Below, piece by piece: positions 53,587 through 64,000 of a DNA stretch of 64,000 bases (its first letter is position 1; each line of letters begins with the position of its first letter). The stretch is from Harmothoe impar. Taxonomy: Eukaryota > Annelida > Polychaeta > Phyllodocida > Polynoidae. The stretch lies in assembly GCA_947462335.1 (NCBI GenBank), contig OX381718.1:45074281-45138280 (forward strand), given 5' to 3'. A model generated the notes under the pieces. The model was not told where the DNA came from. It searched no databases and saw only the letters and a list, made by a program, of their open reading frames with translations. The translations under genes and the position numbers were made by a program.

Positions 53587-56354
53587 GCATCCGTACTGTG
53601 GCCCATGCTGTCATGTATCAAGCAATACTTCTGGTTATCTTCACCCAATTCTGCCCTGCTCTTTCTTTCCTGCATTGTATTAACTGGCCTCACCTGCAGT
53701 CTCTCCTGTTCCTGTTGTCTCAACCTTTGTTTCTGCTTGTTGTAGCTATCGGCCCCCTGATGAATATTGCTCTCCGCCACAGGCGGATATGTTCGTGGGG
53801 CCTGGTATTGGAAACTGTTTGGTCGATTAAAATTTGGCCGAAACGGTTGAGGTCCATACCCCCCTCGTCCAGAGCTCCCGCCTTGTCCCCTATACGGGTT
53901 CTGGTACGTCGGGTTGTATCCTCCGCGCCCCCCTTGAAAATTCCGGGGTCTTTGATAATCTTGGTACTGGCGGGCTCCTTGCCCAGTTGCATACGATGGA
54001 GCAGGGTTCGAATCCGCCTGCATAGTCATCATACTCATCATAGTAGACATCTGCTGTCGCAGCCCCTGGATATCTGGATGCGACGCTTGCATCGGGGCCG
54101 ATGCGGCCACGGGTTCCTGCTCCGGCGGCTCGACTTCAGCAAGGTTCAGGGAGACTCCTCCGGTTCTCTTCTCCAGGGTCTCCAGTCGGGTAGCATGGTC
54201 GATTGCCGCCTGAAAAGTAGTTTGGTGAGTCCGAGCCAGCTCTCTAGAAATAGCGGGGGTCACTCCGGTCACAAATACTGACAACAGCGACCCGTCCGTA
54301 TGACCCTCCGTCTCGTATTTCTTTATTTTCGCCGCAAACTCCATAACTGACTCATTTTTCCCTTGCTTCATCCTGTATAGATCTAGATGTTTCTGCCATT
54401 CTTCCCTCTTGTCCTTGAAGGTGGCTACCATGGCAGCCTTGACCTTTTCATACGTGTCCTTATCCGCTTCCGGAATTCCCCGGAGCCACAATTTAGCTGT
54501 CTCCTTGATACAATATTTGGTCATCTGCAAGTGCTGAGCCGCATCCCATCCACACAGGACCCGGAGTTCTTCCATTTGGGCGAAAAACTGAATACAGTCA
54601 TCTCCCATTCCCGTAAAACTGGGGAGCTCGATTTTTGGTGACGGCGGCATATCGTCGTCTCCGTCTTCACTCGAAGTACCGTGTTCACTGCTCTCCTCCC
54701 CGCTACTGTCCTCTCCCGGATCACCGCCTTCTCCGTTATCACTCTCTTCACCTTGATTATGTCCGTCCCCTTGATTATTTACGTCGTTTTGATCATCAGC
54801 GTCGCTCTGATTATTAATGTCACCCTGATTATTACCGTCGTCCTGGTTATTGACGTCGTCTTGATTATTGACGTCGTCTTGGTTATTGACGTCGTCTTGG
54901 TTATTGACGTCGTCTTGATTATCGACGTCGTCTTGGTCGTTCCTATTTCTTCTATCCTGGATGCTTCCTCTACCGATGCCCCGTAAATTCCTAAATAGTC
55001 GTCCCCCCAAGCTAAACCGGTTCCAACCCTGTAACAAATCCCCTATTTCCTGTCCAGGCCGTGGAATTACCTGTTGTGCCCCTTCGGCCCTTTCTTGTAA
55101 TGAGCCCTGCCCCGCTGCGGGAATCCCTTCCGGATAAAAGCGTTGTAATCTTCTGAAGACACGGTCCTCTTCCGTCTCACTATCGCTGTTTCCCTGGTCC
55201 CTCCAGGTGCGATCTATATTACTCCTATTACCTATTCCTTCTTCTAATTCCTTCTCCCCTCTTTCATCCGTGGACCCCTCGCGGTCGAGCTGGGTACTTC
55301 CCCCAGCTTCTGCACCTTGGGCAGAATTCTCTATATCGATCGGGGAACCAGTTCCCTCTCCCCGGATAGATTCGACTTCCACCCCTTTTTCCGCTTCCGT
55401 GGCGGGTGCCTCTAGTCTGCCCTCTGTGTGATGTCCTATGTGGTGAATGACCCCTGTTGTTACTGATTCGGTGATGGCTTCTGATTCTTCCTCCTCATCC
55501 ACCGAACGTAGTTCTTCAGTATTGCCTCCGTCTTCGGTCTCCTCCTGGCTTCTTTCTAAAACCTGAAAATCCCCCTCCTTTTCTTCCTGTTTATCACTGG
55601 ATTTATTTTCTGTGGTTTCCGAGAAGTCTAACTTCCTTCCCACCAAAGATGTTCCACCCCCTGTATGCCCCAGTAGCGATACTGCTGGAGTGTCGCGCAC
55701 CTGAGAGCTATGGCGATTCTCACCTCTCTCACGAATGCCCGTGCTACACTGCCTAGGTGTGACTCTGAAAGTTATTTCAGCTTCCGAGCCCTCTTCAGTA
55801 TCCTGTTCACACGTGCTGGTAGCCCCTCCTATGGCATACCCCTGCTGCTCGCCTGTGCTACTAGGTGTTACAGGTATGTCTCGAGCAAACCCGTGGACCC
55901 CCTCTGTTGTCTGATTATAATTCCTCGATCCCTGACTCAACACCAAATGAGCGTCGGGATCACTTTCCCAGGTCTCCCTTTGTGGAGTTCCCTGGGTTGA
56001 TTCAAAGGGTTGGGGATTACCTGACCGCCGCCATGCCTCAGTCACAGGCTGTATCCTATTGTCGCTGCCCAGTTCAACTGGGTCCGCACTACCCCCAGAT
56101 CTCAGGACGCGTCCGGGTTGATCAGTCCCTTCGGCCTCCGTATCGACCCGGTCACCTAACGCTTCCACTACACTCTCACCTTCACTGCTATACACTCTGC
56201 CAACCTCACTGCCAATGTTACCTTCGCCACCACCTACCTGCGTTGGTACTATTGCGCGGCCCCTACTCGTGACACCGTCTTGATCGGTGTCTCCCGCGGG
56301 CGGTCCTAATTGAGCCTGCAGCCCATCCGGTACGGGGAACGGGGTACCACTCAT
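53490..56354 (-). CDS. gag: Gag structural polyprotein
   Basis: The ATG at 56354 (MSGTPFPV...) lies only 40 bp inside the 5' LTR boundary; the frame extends further into the LTR without an ATG. The product is 954 aa, about twice usual Ty3/gypsy length. The N-terminal ~575 residues are acidic and low-complexity with an NNQDDV repeat at about 473-528. A capsid-like domain follows (LPSFTGMGDD..., WLRGIPEADKDTYEKV, ESVMEFAAKIK), then a Gly/Arg/Tyr/Pro-rich RNA-binding-like region. Near the end is CLIHDSMGHSTDAC, a CX2HX4HX4C variant of the zinc knuckle. It overlaps pol by 97 bases; pol is in the -1 frame. Gag would assemble the particle and package the RNA. Confidence 0.92.
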   Translation of the reverse strand: MSGTPFPVPDGLQAQLGPPAGDTDQDGVTSRGRAIVPTQVGGGEGNIGSEVGRVYSSEGESVVEALGDRVDTEAEGTDQPGRVLRSGGSADPVELGSDNRIQPVTEAWRRSGNPQPFESTQGTPQRETWESDPDAHLVLSQGSRNYNQTTEGVHGFARDIPVTPSSTGEQQGYAIGGATSTCEQDTEEGSEAEITFRVTPRQCSTGIRERGENRHSSQVRDTPAVSLLGHTGGGTSLVGRKLDFSETTENKSSDKQEEKEGDFQVLERSQEETEDGGNTEELRSVDEEEESEAITESVTTGVIHHIGHHTEGRLEAPATEAEKGVEVESIRGEGTGSPIDIENSAQGAEAGGSTQLDREGSTDERGEKELEEGIGNRSNIDRTWRDQGNSDSETEEDRVFRRLQRFYPEGIPAAGQGSLQERAEGAQQVIPRPGQEIGDLLQGWNRFSLGGRLFRNLRGIGRGSIQDRRNRNDQDDVDNQDDVNNQDDVNNQDDVNNQDDVNNQDDGNNQGDINNQSDADDQNDVNNQGDGHNQGEESDNGEGGDPGEDSSGEESSEHGTSSEDGDDDMPPSPKIELPSFTGMGDDCIQFFAQMEELRVLCGWDAAQHLQMTKYCIKETAKLWLRGIPEADKDTYEKVKAAMVATFKDKREEWQKHLDLYRMKQGKNESVMEFAAKIKKYETEGHTDGSLLSVFVTGVTPAISRELARTHQTTFQAAIDHATRLETLEKRTGGVSLNLAEVEPPEQEPVAASAPMQASHPDIQGLRQQMSTMMSMMTMQADSNPAPSYATGQGARQYQDYQRPRNFQGGRGGYNPTYQNPYRGQGGSSGRGGYGPQPFRPNFNRPNSFQYQAPRTYPPVAESNIHQGADSYNKQKQRLRQQEQERLQVRPVNTMQERKSRAELGEDNQKYCLIHDSMGHSTDACRWLKGSIGSSPGGGPEATGGKKVSFQNQRN

Positions 56355-56372
56355 CAGAAGACGAGAGGCTGC

Positions 56373-56390
56373 ACTTGAGGTGCTCCACCA
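56373..56390 (-). promoter_or_regulatory. candidate primer binding site
   Basis: Read on the minus strand, three bases after the 5' LTR comes TGGTGGAGCACCTCAAGT, starting with the TGG expected opposite a tRNA CCA end. I could not match it to a particular tRNA. Confidence 0.4.
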
Positions 56391-56393
56391 GTC

Positions 56394-58213
56394 TGTACGG
56401 TAGGTGTTTACATTTGGGTCAAAATTAAGCAATTAAGGGAAACTACTTTAGATGCTATTGGTGTACTCTTACTCATGCAGTAATCAGTAAGAATTCATAG
56501 TCTCAGGTTTAGTCACTCGCTCAATGTAAGAATAGCCGTACATATCCTACTCAAACATAAACATGAGAGTCCTGTACAGGTAAAAGAGTTTATTCATAAT
56601 TGACAGATGAGCATTTCAGGCTTCTTTCTTGATCAACACTCTGGATGCTACTCAATCCTATCACCGGACCAGAGTATACACATCTATTAATCTACTCTCA
56701 GGTCCACTCCACCAGATAAGCCACCCTTCAAAACACAAGACCAAACAAACCCAGTGATAAATTCTGCATGCAATTACCAGGTTAACTATCGTTTCAAAAC
56801 CCAAAAGATGTAGCCCTGAGTCAAAATAAAACCCTCAGGTGTAGAGCTACAGGTCGCGGAGCTAAATTCATACTTCACCTTTTAGTCAGAGACGTACCAA
56901 GAGATGTATAATTCCTCACTACCATAATTACAATTTGGTAAACTCCATTGTACATTTGTATATTCAATTACACAGTTAGACGCGATGAGGACTCGACGCA
57001 ATAGACCTTATCTATCTATAATTCCCTAACAGCTCGGGTTAAAACTTTCAACCTGTCTCGGATTTTCAACTTATTCCACTAGTTAGTTTGATTACAATAT
57101 TCCATACAATTCCAGATAAAAGACCTTTACATTGGCAATACAAACGACAGGAAATTCAGTGGTGGCGGGTGATGGCAACTCTCAAAGTATTTAAAGGCTA
57201 GGCCCGAATGTCTATCATAAACCTGATTAGTTTGCAGTGCATAACCGGTTGGGCGAACCCTCACCGAGTTATATCTCAACGCAATTCTCCATCCTCCAGA
57301 GACGGAGCCTCGATGGAGTAAATAAAAGATTTCTACTTACAGTTTGAATGGGTAAGTTCTTTCCTAAACTTAGGATACCGCTTGGAGGAATCCTCCAGGG
57401 CTTAGCCCTTTCCGGACTCCCTTTCACGATTGAAAGCCCAAGGTGAGTCTATTCTAGTAGGAAGCATGAAAGGTGTTCAGACAATAGTGCTGGTCGCTGT
57501 TGCAAGTAACTGCCTGGATATATCAACCCTGACGTTGGCATGGGGAGTCAATCTCCAACCCCTGCTACCACTACTGGCTGTTCTAACTCTGCATGGCGAG
57601 TAGGTTTTCTCCCAACTAACTCCTCCTTTTAACACGCAGATATTATATCGTGCTGCCAATTCATTTTATCACTACGCATCACTTTAGGAACCACCATTAT
57701 TATTTTTGTTACCCTTCTCTCCTCCATTTCTTCCAGAGGGGGACGACTAAACGGCCGCTTTTTCCCCGCCTGGACGGCTACCAGATGTCCTATCATGCGT
57801 CATTCGGCCCGAAGCCTCAAAACACCCATCTATCCAACGGACTATATTTTTCACACTTTGGACAATACTATTATTCTTCACAAGCACTATTGTCACTTTT
57901 ACTCGTTCACTGCGTCAGCCCTCATGCTTATCCAAACAAACAAGAGACCATACCCCCTCCTAATGGATTAAGCAGGAGGATATGTTTTCTAGAGACGCAG
58001 TCTCTCACTCCTAGCTGCCTAAAGGACCATCTCCACTTAACTTATATTAATATAATACCTTATAAATATACCCTCATATATTCACCCATTTGGGCACTGA
58101 TCATGAATAAAAGGCATCTGCATACTTTCAATCTGCATACCGTCTCTTTATAAATGATTCCTTCGCTATTAGGTAATATACAAAATACCGCTTTACTGTA
58201 CTTATACAGTACA
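56394..58213 (-). repeat. 5' LTR (right copy)
   Basis: 1820 bp, ends TG/CA, followed by ATAG target duplication at 58214-58217. On the plus strand it repeats the same splice-donor-like sites (for example GTGAGT at 57443-57448) facing host DNA. Confidence 0.95.
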
Positions 58214-58902
58214 ATAGTTCACTATCATGATTAATTTCTCAGCATTCATCACTCATGTCCCACTATGTCCAACATCCACATGACTCTTAACAGCCAGCAT
58301 TATACAGGAATTAATTGTAGTAATATTTTTATCACACAAAACCCAACACAAGAAATTTAATTTTTCGATTTTTATTTTGAAGTCTTAAAGGTTGAAGACA
58401 TTTTCAGGATTTCTTTTAAGTTTGTTGTAGATTGATCTCATTGTTGCGACGTTTCGGATAATTTGTAATCCTCCTTCAGGCAAAGATGCTTATAATGGAA
58501 AACTGTAATACTGAAGTACCTTAAATGATCGATATTTGTAAAGTTACCATTGTGACGATAGTAAGAAAGTCTATCTTAGTGACGATGGAAATGATCACAT
58601 TGATACAATTTTAAGAACCTCAGGCTTAGTCTATACTGTGAGTTATAGGGCAATGTTATGACAATTGTAGCATCTGACAAGGAACAATATTTACAGTTTG
58701 TACAATTCATAGACTATACAGTTTAATAAGTTACCGTATATGACTAGTTAAATAAGAACGGCGCTCGGGTAGGAATTAATTATGCATCAATGAGCAGCAT
58801 AGCACCATACAGACGGTGGGCATTTTAACGGTGCCCCGGTCCTGAACTGTGGCTACACACAGAAAGATATGAGAGTCACCTGGACGCTGGCTATAATGTC
58901 GC

Positions 58903-59131
58903 CAAAAGGACTCTCCTAGAAGGGTCAGGCATTGTAGTGAGATAGGCATTGCTGGGACCGCCCACATAAGAGTCAGACATTGTGAGACTATGGCATGAGG
59001 GTCCAGCATGGCCACACTCATTTTGCGATAGAGCCTGTTGAAAGTACAGCATAGCCTGACCCTCACTAAAATGTCCCTTAACTCATCTATGTTAGTCCAG
59101 CAGTGCCTGACCCTTATGAGAGTACTATTTG
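58903..59131. mobile_element. inverted-repeat MITE (AAGGGTCAGGCA family)
   Basis: Ends carry ACTCTCCTAGAAGGGTCAGGCA and a diverged complement (TGCCTGACCCTTATGAGAGT). The right arm, 59047-59122, is the stretch shared with 4923-4997. No coding capacity. Confidence 0.6.
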
Positions 59132-59465
59132 TGACATGGGCTGACGCTCATGTTTGCCTCAGTGTACATATTCACTTACTATTTATGCTTATCTATTTGG
59201 CAGTGTATCCGCAAACTTTTTTTCATGGCGGCATATAACATTAATTTTGTTCAAAAGATTATGTTTTATGGCTGAAGCTGAGTAAAACGTTCCAGAAACA
59301 CCAAAGAGTATAAAGTCTGTTTCTGTTGAATAATTGAGCGCAATTCTATGTAAAGTTATTTCGTACATTTTGGAGAGATATTACATTTGTAGTAGTATAT
59401 GATACATATTATGTGTCACTAGTTTGCCCCCTGTCTTTTGTGTCCTCTCTGGTTCGAAAAAAGAT

Positions 59466-59746
59466 GTGCACAGAGATAAGAAGAAGAATCACTGTGACTC
59501 CCGACTTGATCACTGAAGTAACTCTCCCTAGGGCTCTAAAGTGATCCCTAACATTTGCAGAACTCTATGATATCTCTATAATGACTCCTATTCTAAGACA
59601 TTAGCAGAACTCCATAATAACTCTATAATGACTCCTATTCTAAGACAACCTAATGACTGGGGGTCACTTTAGAGTCCTGGGGAGAGTTACCTCAGTGATC
59701 CATTTGGGAGTCACCGTGATCGTACTTCTTTTCTCTGTGTGAGCCA
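59466..59746. mobile_element. 281-bp inverted-repeat MITE with internal duplication
   Basis: Arms of about 85 bp: CACAGAGATAAGAAGAAG... to CTCTAAAGTGATCCC on the left, with the complement from GGGTCACTTTAGAG to TTCTCTGTGTG on the right. The centre has a direct duplication of TCTATAATGACTCCTATTC. Confidence 0.7.
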
Positions 59747-60255
59747 CCACGCCACATGGCCACATGGACAAAATATCCCATGTGGGGAGTATGGAGTATG
59801 ATTAGCCCTTAGGTACTCAAATATCTATGCTATAACTTTAAATGTTATCATTTCAAGTGAGCAGCTAAGCAGAAGGGATACTCCATGCACTCCTGTCTGG
59901 AGCATCCAGTCTGTGTATTCACTAACACACAGTAGCATGGTGCTTGAGTTATATTGGTCAGCTCAGCAGCTGCTCACTATGGGTGACCACCATGTGTTCA
60001 TGTTTTCAATTACTCTCATGCAGGTGTGTGTATGTGTGCATTGACAACTGACATAACCCCATGTGCTGCCTATGCTGTAGTTATATAGGACTGTTAACTG
60101 CCTCCCCTCTGTAGGCCGCCATCTTGTCCCCCGGGTGTGTAAGCCGCGATCTTGTCCCCCGCATGTTGGTTCGTACAGACTGCTACCAGACTGCAGTGAG
60201 AAATCAAAGTGGGTACTATGGAAACTAGCAAATGCATCAATGTTCATTTTCATTT

Positions 60256-60439
60256 TAACCATTTAAGGACCACATGATGCTTTGAATAATAATATTCATG
60301 CCAGTGTATATATATATCCTGTCGGGTGGACATGATGCTTGAATGCAGCCCCAGCGAGTTACCCGCCAGGGTTGCAGTTATGCATCATGAAGACAAAGAA
60401 CAGAGTGCAATAATGCACTCTGTAGCCGTTAAAGGGTTA
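60256..60439. mobile_element. copy of the TAACCCTTTAAGGAC family
   Basis: Begins TAACCATTTAAGGACCACA and ends CCGTTAAAGGGTTA; contains GACATGATGCTTGAATGCAGC as in the other copies. Confidence 0.6.
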
Positions 60440-61082
60440 TTTCCCCAGGCCAACTCTTTTATAGTTGGTTTCCAGCAACATGGTGTGACACACAGATTTT
60501 ATTCATATTTTTCTATATTCTTTGCTTCCCCTTTCAAGGGCCTGGTTTTCACTCTAGAACTTTAATAATTGTCTGATTTACGAACAATTTAACCTGGCAT
60601 ACACGCAGCAAAGAAAGGGGGAGGAGGTGGCGAAGGGCTTTACTGCTTTACTAGACCCAGGTGGGTGACTGGAAACCAACCTCTTTTCTTTGTCCCTTCT
60701 CTGGCTACCACTGTAACAGGCAGCACATGGCGGTTAAATAGTCTAGATGCCTCCCCAGACTGGTTCAACGTTTAAGTTAGGACGAGGTATGGCTGGGAGG
60801 GGAGGATGGGGGTATAGAAGGGTGGGGGAGGAAGTCATTGAAACTCTACTCGATCAGCTGTATTGTTGAGTCAAATGACCACTGAGAGGACTTGTGTGTG
60901 TTGTATAGGGGCCTGGTCGGAGAGTACATTTATATGGTTGAAAGTTACACCCATATGTGGGAGCAATGAAACCTATACCTATCATAGATACATATGGGTA
61001 CATTCATTCTCCTCACTGGTGTCTGTTATTAAGGAAGTGGTCATCAGGGTTCGTCATCACATTGTAAAAGATAAGTGTAGGT

Positions 61083-61310
61083 AAACAGTAAAATCTACTG
61101 TAACTTTACCGCACCTACTGTAGCTTTACACTGTCAGAAGTAACTGTAGCTGCACAATGAGTTATACTATAAACAGTAGCTACATTATATTCGCTGTGCA
61201 GTGACAGTGTGCAGCAGATTCTACTGTGCACTGACAATAAACTGTACACCTACAGGAGATTCTGCTGCATACCTACAAAAAGGCAACGAACTATTTACAG
61301 TGCATGGTTG
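61083..61310. repeat. CTACTGTA/TACAGTA-rich repeat
   Basis: Many short inverted words (CTACTGTAACTT, AACAGTAGCTAC, GATTCTACTGTGCA), ending AACTATTTACAGTGCATGGTTGG. The same type recurs at 62940-63136. Confidence 0.5.
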
Positions 61311-62524
61311 GTAGATACCCCCCCCCCCCCCACCCACCGCCGTTGTTGACAAAATATCCCTATAGAGTAAGAGAGGACTCCCAATTCCCTCACAAAGACG
61401 TCCACTGATACACATTCATACTTTCTTAATTTGAATAGTAGGAGTCAAATTCCATGTCAGTTCATATGATCCAAATATTCTCCCAAAATGCGTATTGGGG
61501 ATCTAACCAAAACCGAAATCTGAATAATCAAAATTATGTATATTCATAACAAATACATGTTGAACAATTCTCACGGAGGATATGTTTAATATGTTAAGAA
61601 ACAAAAGTTACCTTAATTTTCGAACTATTTTGCCTGAAACGCACTATTGTTTTGCCTTACCCACTTCCTACACAAACTCCCCTTAATGTACATTTACAAC
61701 ATAATAGATTTTATTTTAAAGTGTTTCATTCTGGTAAAAGATGACAAATACAAAGTAAATGTATCAACCTAGCATGTGTGCGTTGCATTGTCTCCGCTAG
61801 CACCCTTATCCTGCCACAATCAATCATTATTTTACAAATTTGGGTATGACGTACATAGGTGTATCATTTGACATACATATATTTACGTACACCATTAGAC
61901 ACAATATTGTTATCTCAGATAGTAATGAGATAATGAGATGAGGTTGCAGCAATAAATTTATCAGAATTGCATTTCAGTGAATTGCCAGGTACATTAAAAT
62001 ATGTAATGATTATAAGTCAACACAACATGATTGCATCGATTACCATTTACGATTTCCATTTACCATGTCCCTGCAGTGGAAGCAAAACGGCTGTCACTGT
62101 CAGCCTTAGTTATACTTGTGCCATAGTTTGCATCATGGACAGTTGACATAGACCCACATGGTGTTTGGTCTACTCATTGTGCTCTAGCTGTTAGAGGGAT
62201 GGATTAGTGCATAGTCAGCTCATTTCTATAACCGCTTGTATACATCAATATATTTATAAATCTTGTCCCCACGCGCATGAACCAGTGAACAGGAACCAGA
62301 CTGTATCATGGTGGGAGTACCCACCATACCTTCTGCTTCCTGTTCCAGTTCATGTTTGCTGGTTCCACGCTAACAACAGGGATTTCCCAAACCCAGCAAA
62401 AGGTCATACTCATGTTTACGAGTGCCATCCTGGCGAATGACACGTGGGACAAGTGTAAACACAACCTCTTTCCATCTGCTCCCACATGACTCAGTCAGAG
62501 TTGGCATATCCCACATAGGGTCAC

Positions 62525-62738
62525 TAACCCTTTAAAGACAGTAACGTGCTTTAAGACTGGCAAGAAAAAAGGCTCTTAAAAAAATATCCCAATCCTACGG
62601 GATCGAAACAGTCCACGCTGCATGAATGCAGTCCTGACGAGGAGAAATGCCAATGCTAATTAATGCATTATGAAGACAATGACATAATAGCCTTATATAA
62701 ATACTTGTCCCTCCAATTAAAACACTATGCGGTCCATA
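62525..62738. mobile_element. decayed copy of the TAACCCTTTAAGGAC family
   Basis: Begins TAACCCTTTAAAGACAG; includes CATGAATGCAGTCCTGACGA and ends near GCGGTCCATAAAGG. The right tip is worn. Confidence 0.5.
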
Positions 62739-62939
62739 AAGGCCTACTCCATCACTAGATGCAGGGGCCCACATTAGAAGCGACATGAGCGCCCCCGTGT
62801 CACCCCCTGGTACCAAACGCATCGCTAATGAATATTGGCTGTAACCGTCATCGGTAATGTACATTGAATAATAAGTGTGCTGGGTGGCGAACAGTCGTTG
62901 TGTTTTCCATCAAATGTCCACCTACTGCTTTGTGTGGGT

Positions 62940-63136
62940 GTGCACTGTAAAAAGTTGGCTGCCATTTCTGTAGGTGTACAGTAGGTTCTACTGTAGGTGT
63001 ACAGTCTATTGTAAGTAAACAGTAATACTGTAAATCTACAGTAGATTCTACTGTACATCCATTCAACAGCAAATTCTACTGTAGATCTAAAGTAGTTTCT
63101 ACTGTGTACCTACACTAACTATTTACAGTATAGTTG
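62940..63136. mobile_element. CTGTAAA-ended inverted-repeat element rich in CTACTGTA
   Basis: GCACTGTAAAAAGTT at the left and AACTATTTACAGTATAG at the right form short inverted ends. The interior is built from TCTACTGTA and TACAGTAG words. Related to 61083-61310. Confidence 0.5.
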
Positions 63137-64000
63137 GGGAGCCAGTCTGGGAGCCTGGGGAAGAGCTGACATGGGAACCAATACTTGATATGGATATTGA
63201 ACTAGGGTATTTTGAGGATGCTGATTCCATTTCTGCCATGTAAAAAGCTGTATCTAGATCGGAACAAGGTCAAAATGAAGGTCAAAGTCGGGCTATGGAG
63301 TGAGAGAACTACTCTTAGAAAAGGAGGGGACTCCAGGTCTTGCTTTCAGAATGACTGCCTTTGTGACTGAAAGGGAGTCAGCACTTTAGAAAGAGAGTCA
63401 CTGTGACTCCCTTAAGAGAGTCACTGTGACTCCCTTAAAAGAAAAGACCAGCCTTATTACATGTGACCTCGAATCAGTAGGGTTTGCATTGCTTAGCACT
63501 ATTCTGACTTACATACTATTGAAATCTGCATCATATAGCATTTAAATCTGAAAATATCATTTACAGAATGACATCACAGGGGACCAGAATTAAGCTAGAC
63601 ATACTCAGCTCATCTTCATTGATCGGTCTAGATACCAATCTAACGACTTCTTGATTAGCTGCTCAGTAATCTACACCTTTGTAAACTGAGTCAGGAGAGA
63701 TATGATTTAACCAAAGGGAGTGAGTAGGTTCTGACCCTCTTCTACAGGGAGTCCTTGTCAGCTAGACTCAGTTCTTGGGAAAACACAAGACCACATTATG
63801 GCAAATTTTGACCATGCACAGTGCTCATAAGAATAGGCCCTACCAGTTTCTCTTCTTATTAGTCTACGGTGGAAAGCTAAGACGATACTAGATATACCAC
63901 ACAGGTTTAACATAATACTACTATTATCCATATCCTATTGAGGTTTTTGTGGTATAAGAATATGTATCAAAAACCGGTACCCATCATTTAGTTTGTTTAT

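Larger units (their letters stand above)
33606..58213 (-). mobile_element. 24.6-kb Ty3/gypsy-class LTR retroelement with envelope-like and antisense genes
   Basis: Two 1820-bp direct repeats (33606-35425 and 56394-58213) bound 20,968 bp of unique sequence. The ends are TG...CA with TGTAC/GTACA inverted tips and ATAG duplicated on each side (33602-33605, 58214-58217). The minus strand holds gag, pol (protease, RT, RNase H, then integrase, the Ty3/gypsy and retrovirus order), a small ORF and an envelope-like ORF. The plus strand holds an additional ORF and many splice signals. Typical Ty3/gypsy elements are 5-10 kb, so this is unusually large. No frameshift or stop breaks the main genes and the LTRs appear identical, so the copy is probably young. 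Confidence 0.95.
58214..64000. other. gene-free right flank
   Basis: No coding gene recognised. Small repeats are listed separately. Near 63385-63440 GAGAGTCACTGTGACTCCCTTAA is duplicated and shares the GTGACTCCC word with the element at 59466-59746. Confidence 0.5.

Noticed and set aside
54001..54020. GGGTTCGAATCC, like a tRNA B box
   Set aside because: It lies within gag coding sequence and no A box or cloverleaf could be formed around it.
53598..54281. 227-aa plus-strand frame opposite gag
   Set aside because: Shadow of gag codons; no start context or domain.

Overview
The window looks like invertebrate animal DNA, most likely a marine lophotrochozoan (mollusc, annelid or brachiopod grade). 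The main reason is one complete innexin gene (28679-29986, +) of the type common in those phyla. The rest is gene-poor, A+T-leaning intergenic DNA crowded with inverted-repeat transposons, minisatellites and two large virus-like elements. No bacterial gene organisation, CRISPR array, rRNA or convincing tRNA was seen.

Left end (1-3620): the 3' part of a dispersed, transposon-associated zinc/nuclease-like gene on the minus strand, broken by one in-frame stop, then a 938-bp non-autonomous DNA transposon built of palindromes around TGACGTACATGATCGG.

Virus-like element 1 (3621-11414, 7.8 kb): a Polinton/Maverick-like element with 84-bp terminal inverted repeats beginning AG. It carries a frameshifted, truncated protein-primed family B DNA polymerase. 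Two reading frames are intact: an unknown ~160-aa protein and a ~506-aa protein ending in two tandem death domains. Its subterminal regions carry eight perfect copies of an ETS-CRE composite site; on the left side these are interleaved with CArG boxes, CCAAT boxes and an octamer. The layout resembles an immediate-early enhancer.

Middle (11415-33605): several inverted-repeat elements, two minisatellites, one near-perfect hairpin, and the innexin with a small inverted-repeat transposon in its 3' flank.

Virus-like element 2 (33606-58213, 24.6 kb): an exceptionally long Ty3/gypsy-class LTR retroelement on the minus strand. Its two 1820-bp LTRs appear identical, so insertion is probably recent. 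Minus-strand genes in order are gag (954 aa), pol (PR-RT-RH-IN plus a ~550-aa repeat-bearing tail), a 162-aa unknown ORF and a 921-aa envelope-like glycoprotein. The plus (antisense) strand holds a 415-aa ORF with its own TATA/initiator, further exon-like pieces, and 14 consensus 5' splice sites within 2.1 kb. I regard this ambisense organisation as the most unusual system in the window. By analogy only, it recalls antisense genes read from the 3' LTR of some deltaretroviruses.

Right end (58214-64000): no genes; several small inverted-repeat transposons, some sharing families with copies further left.
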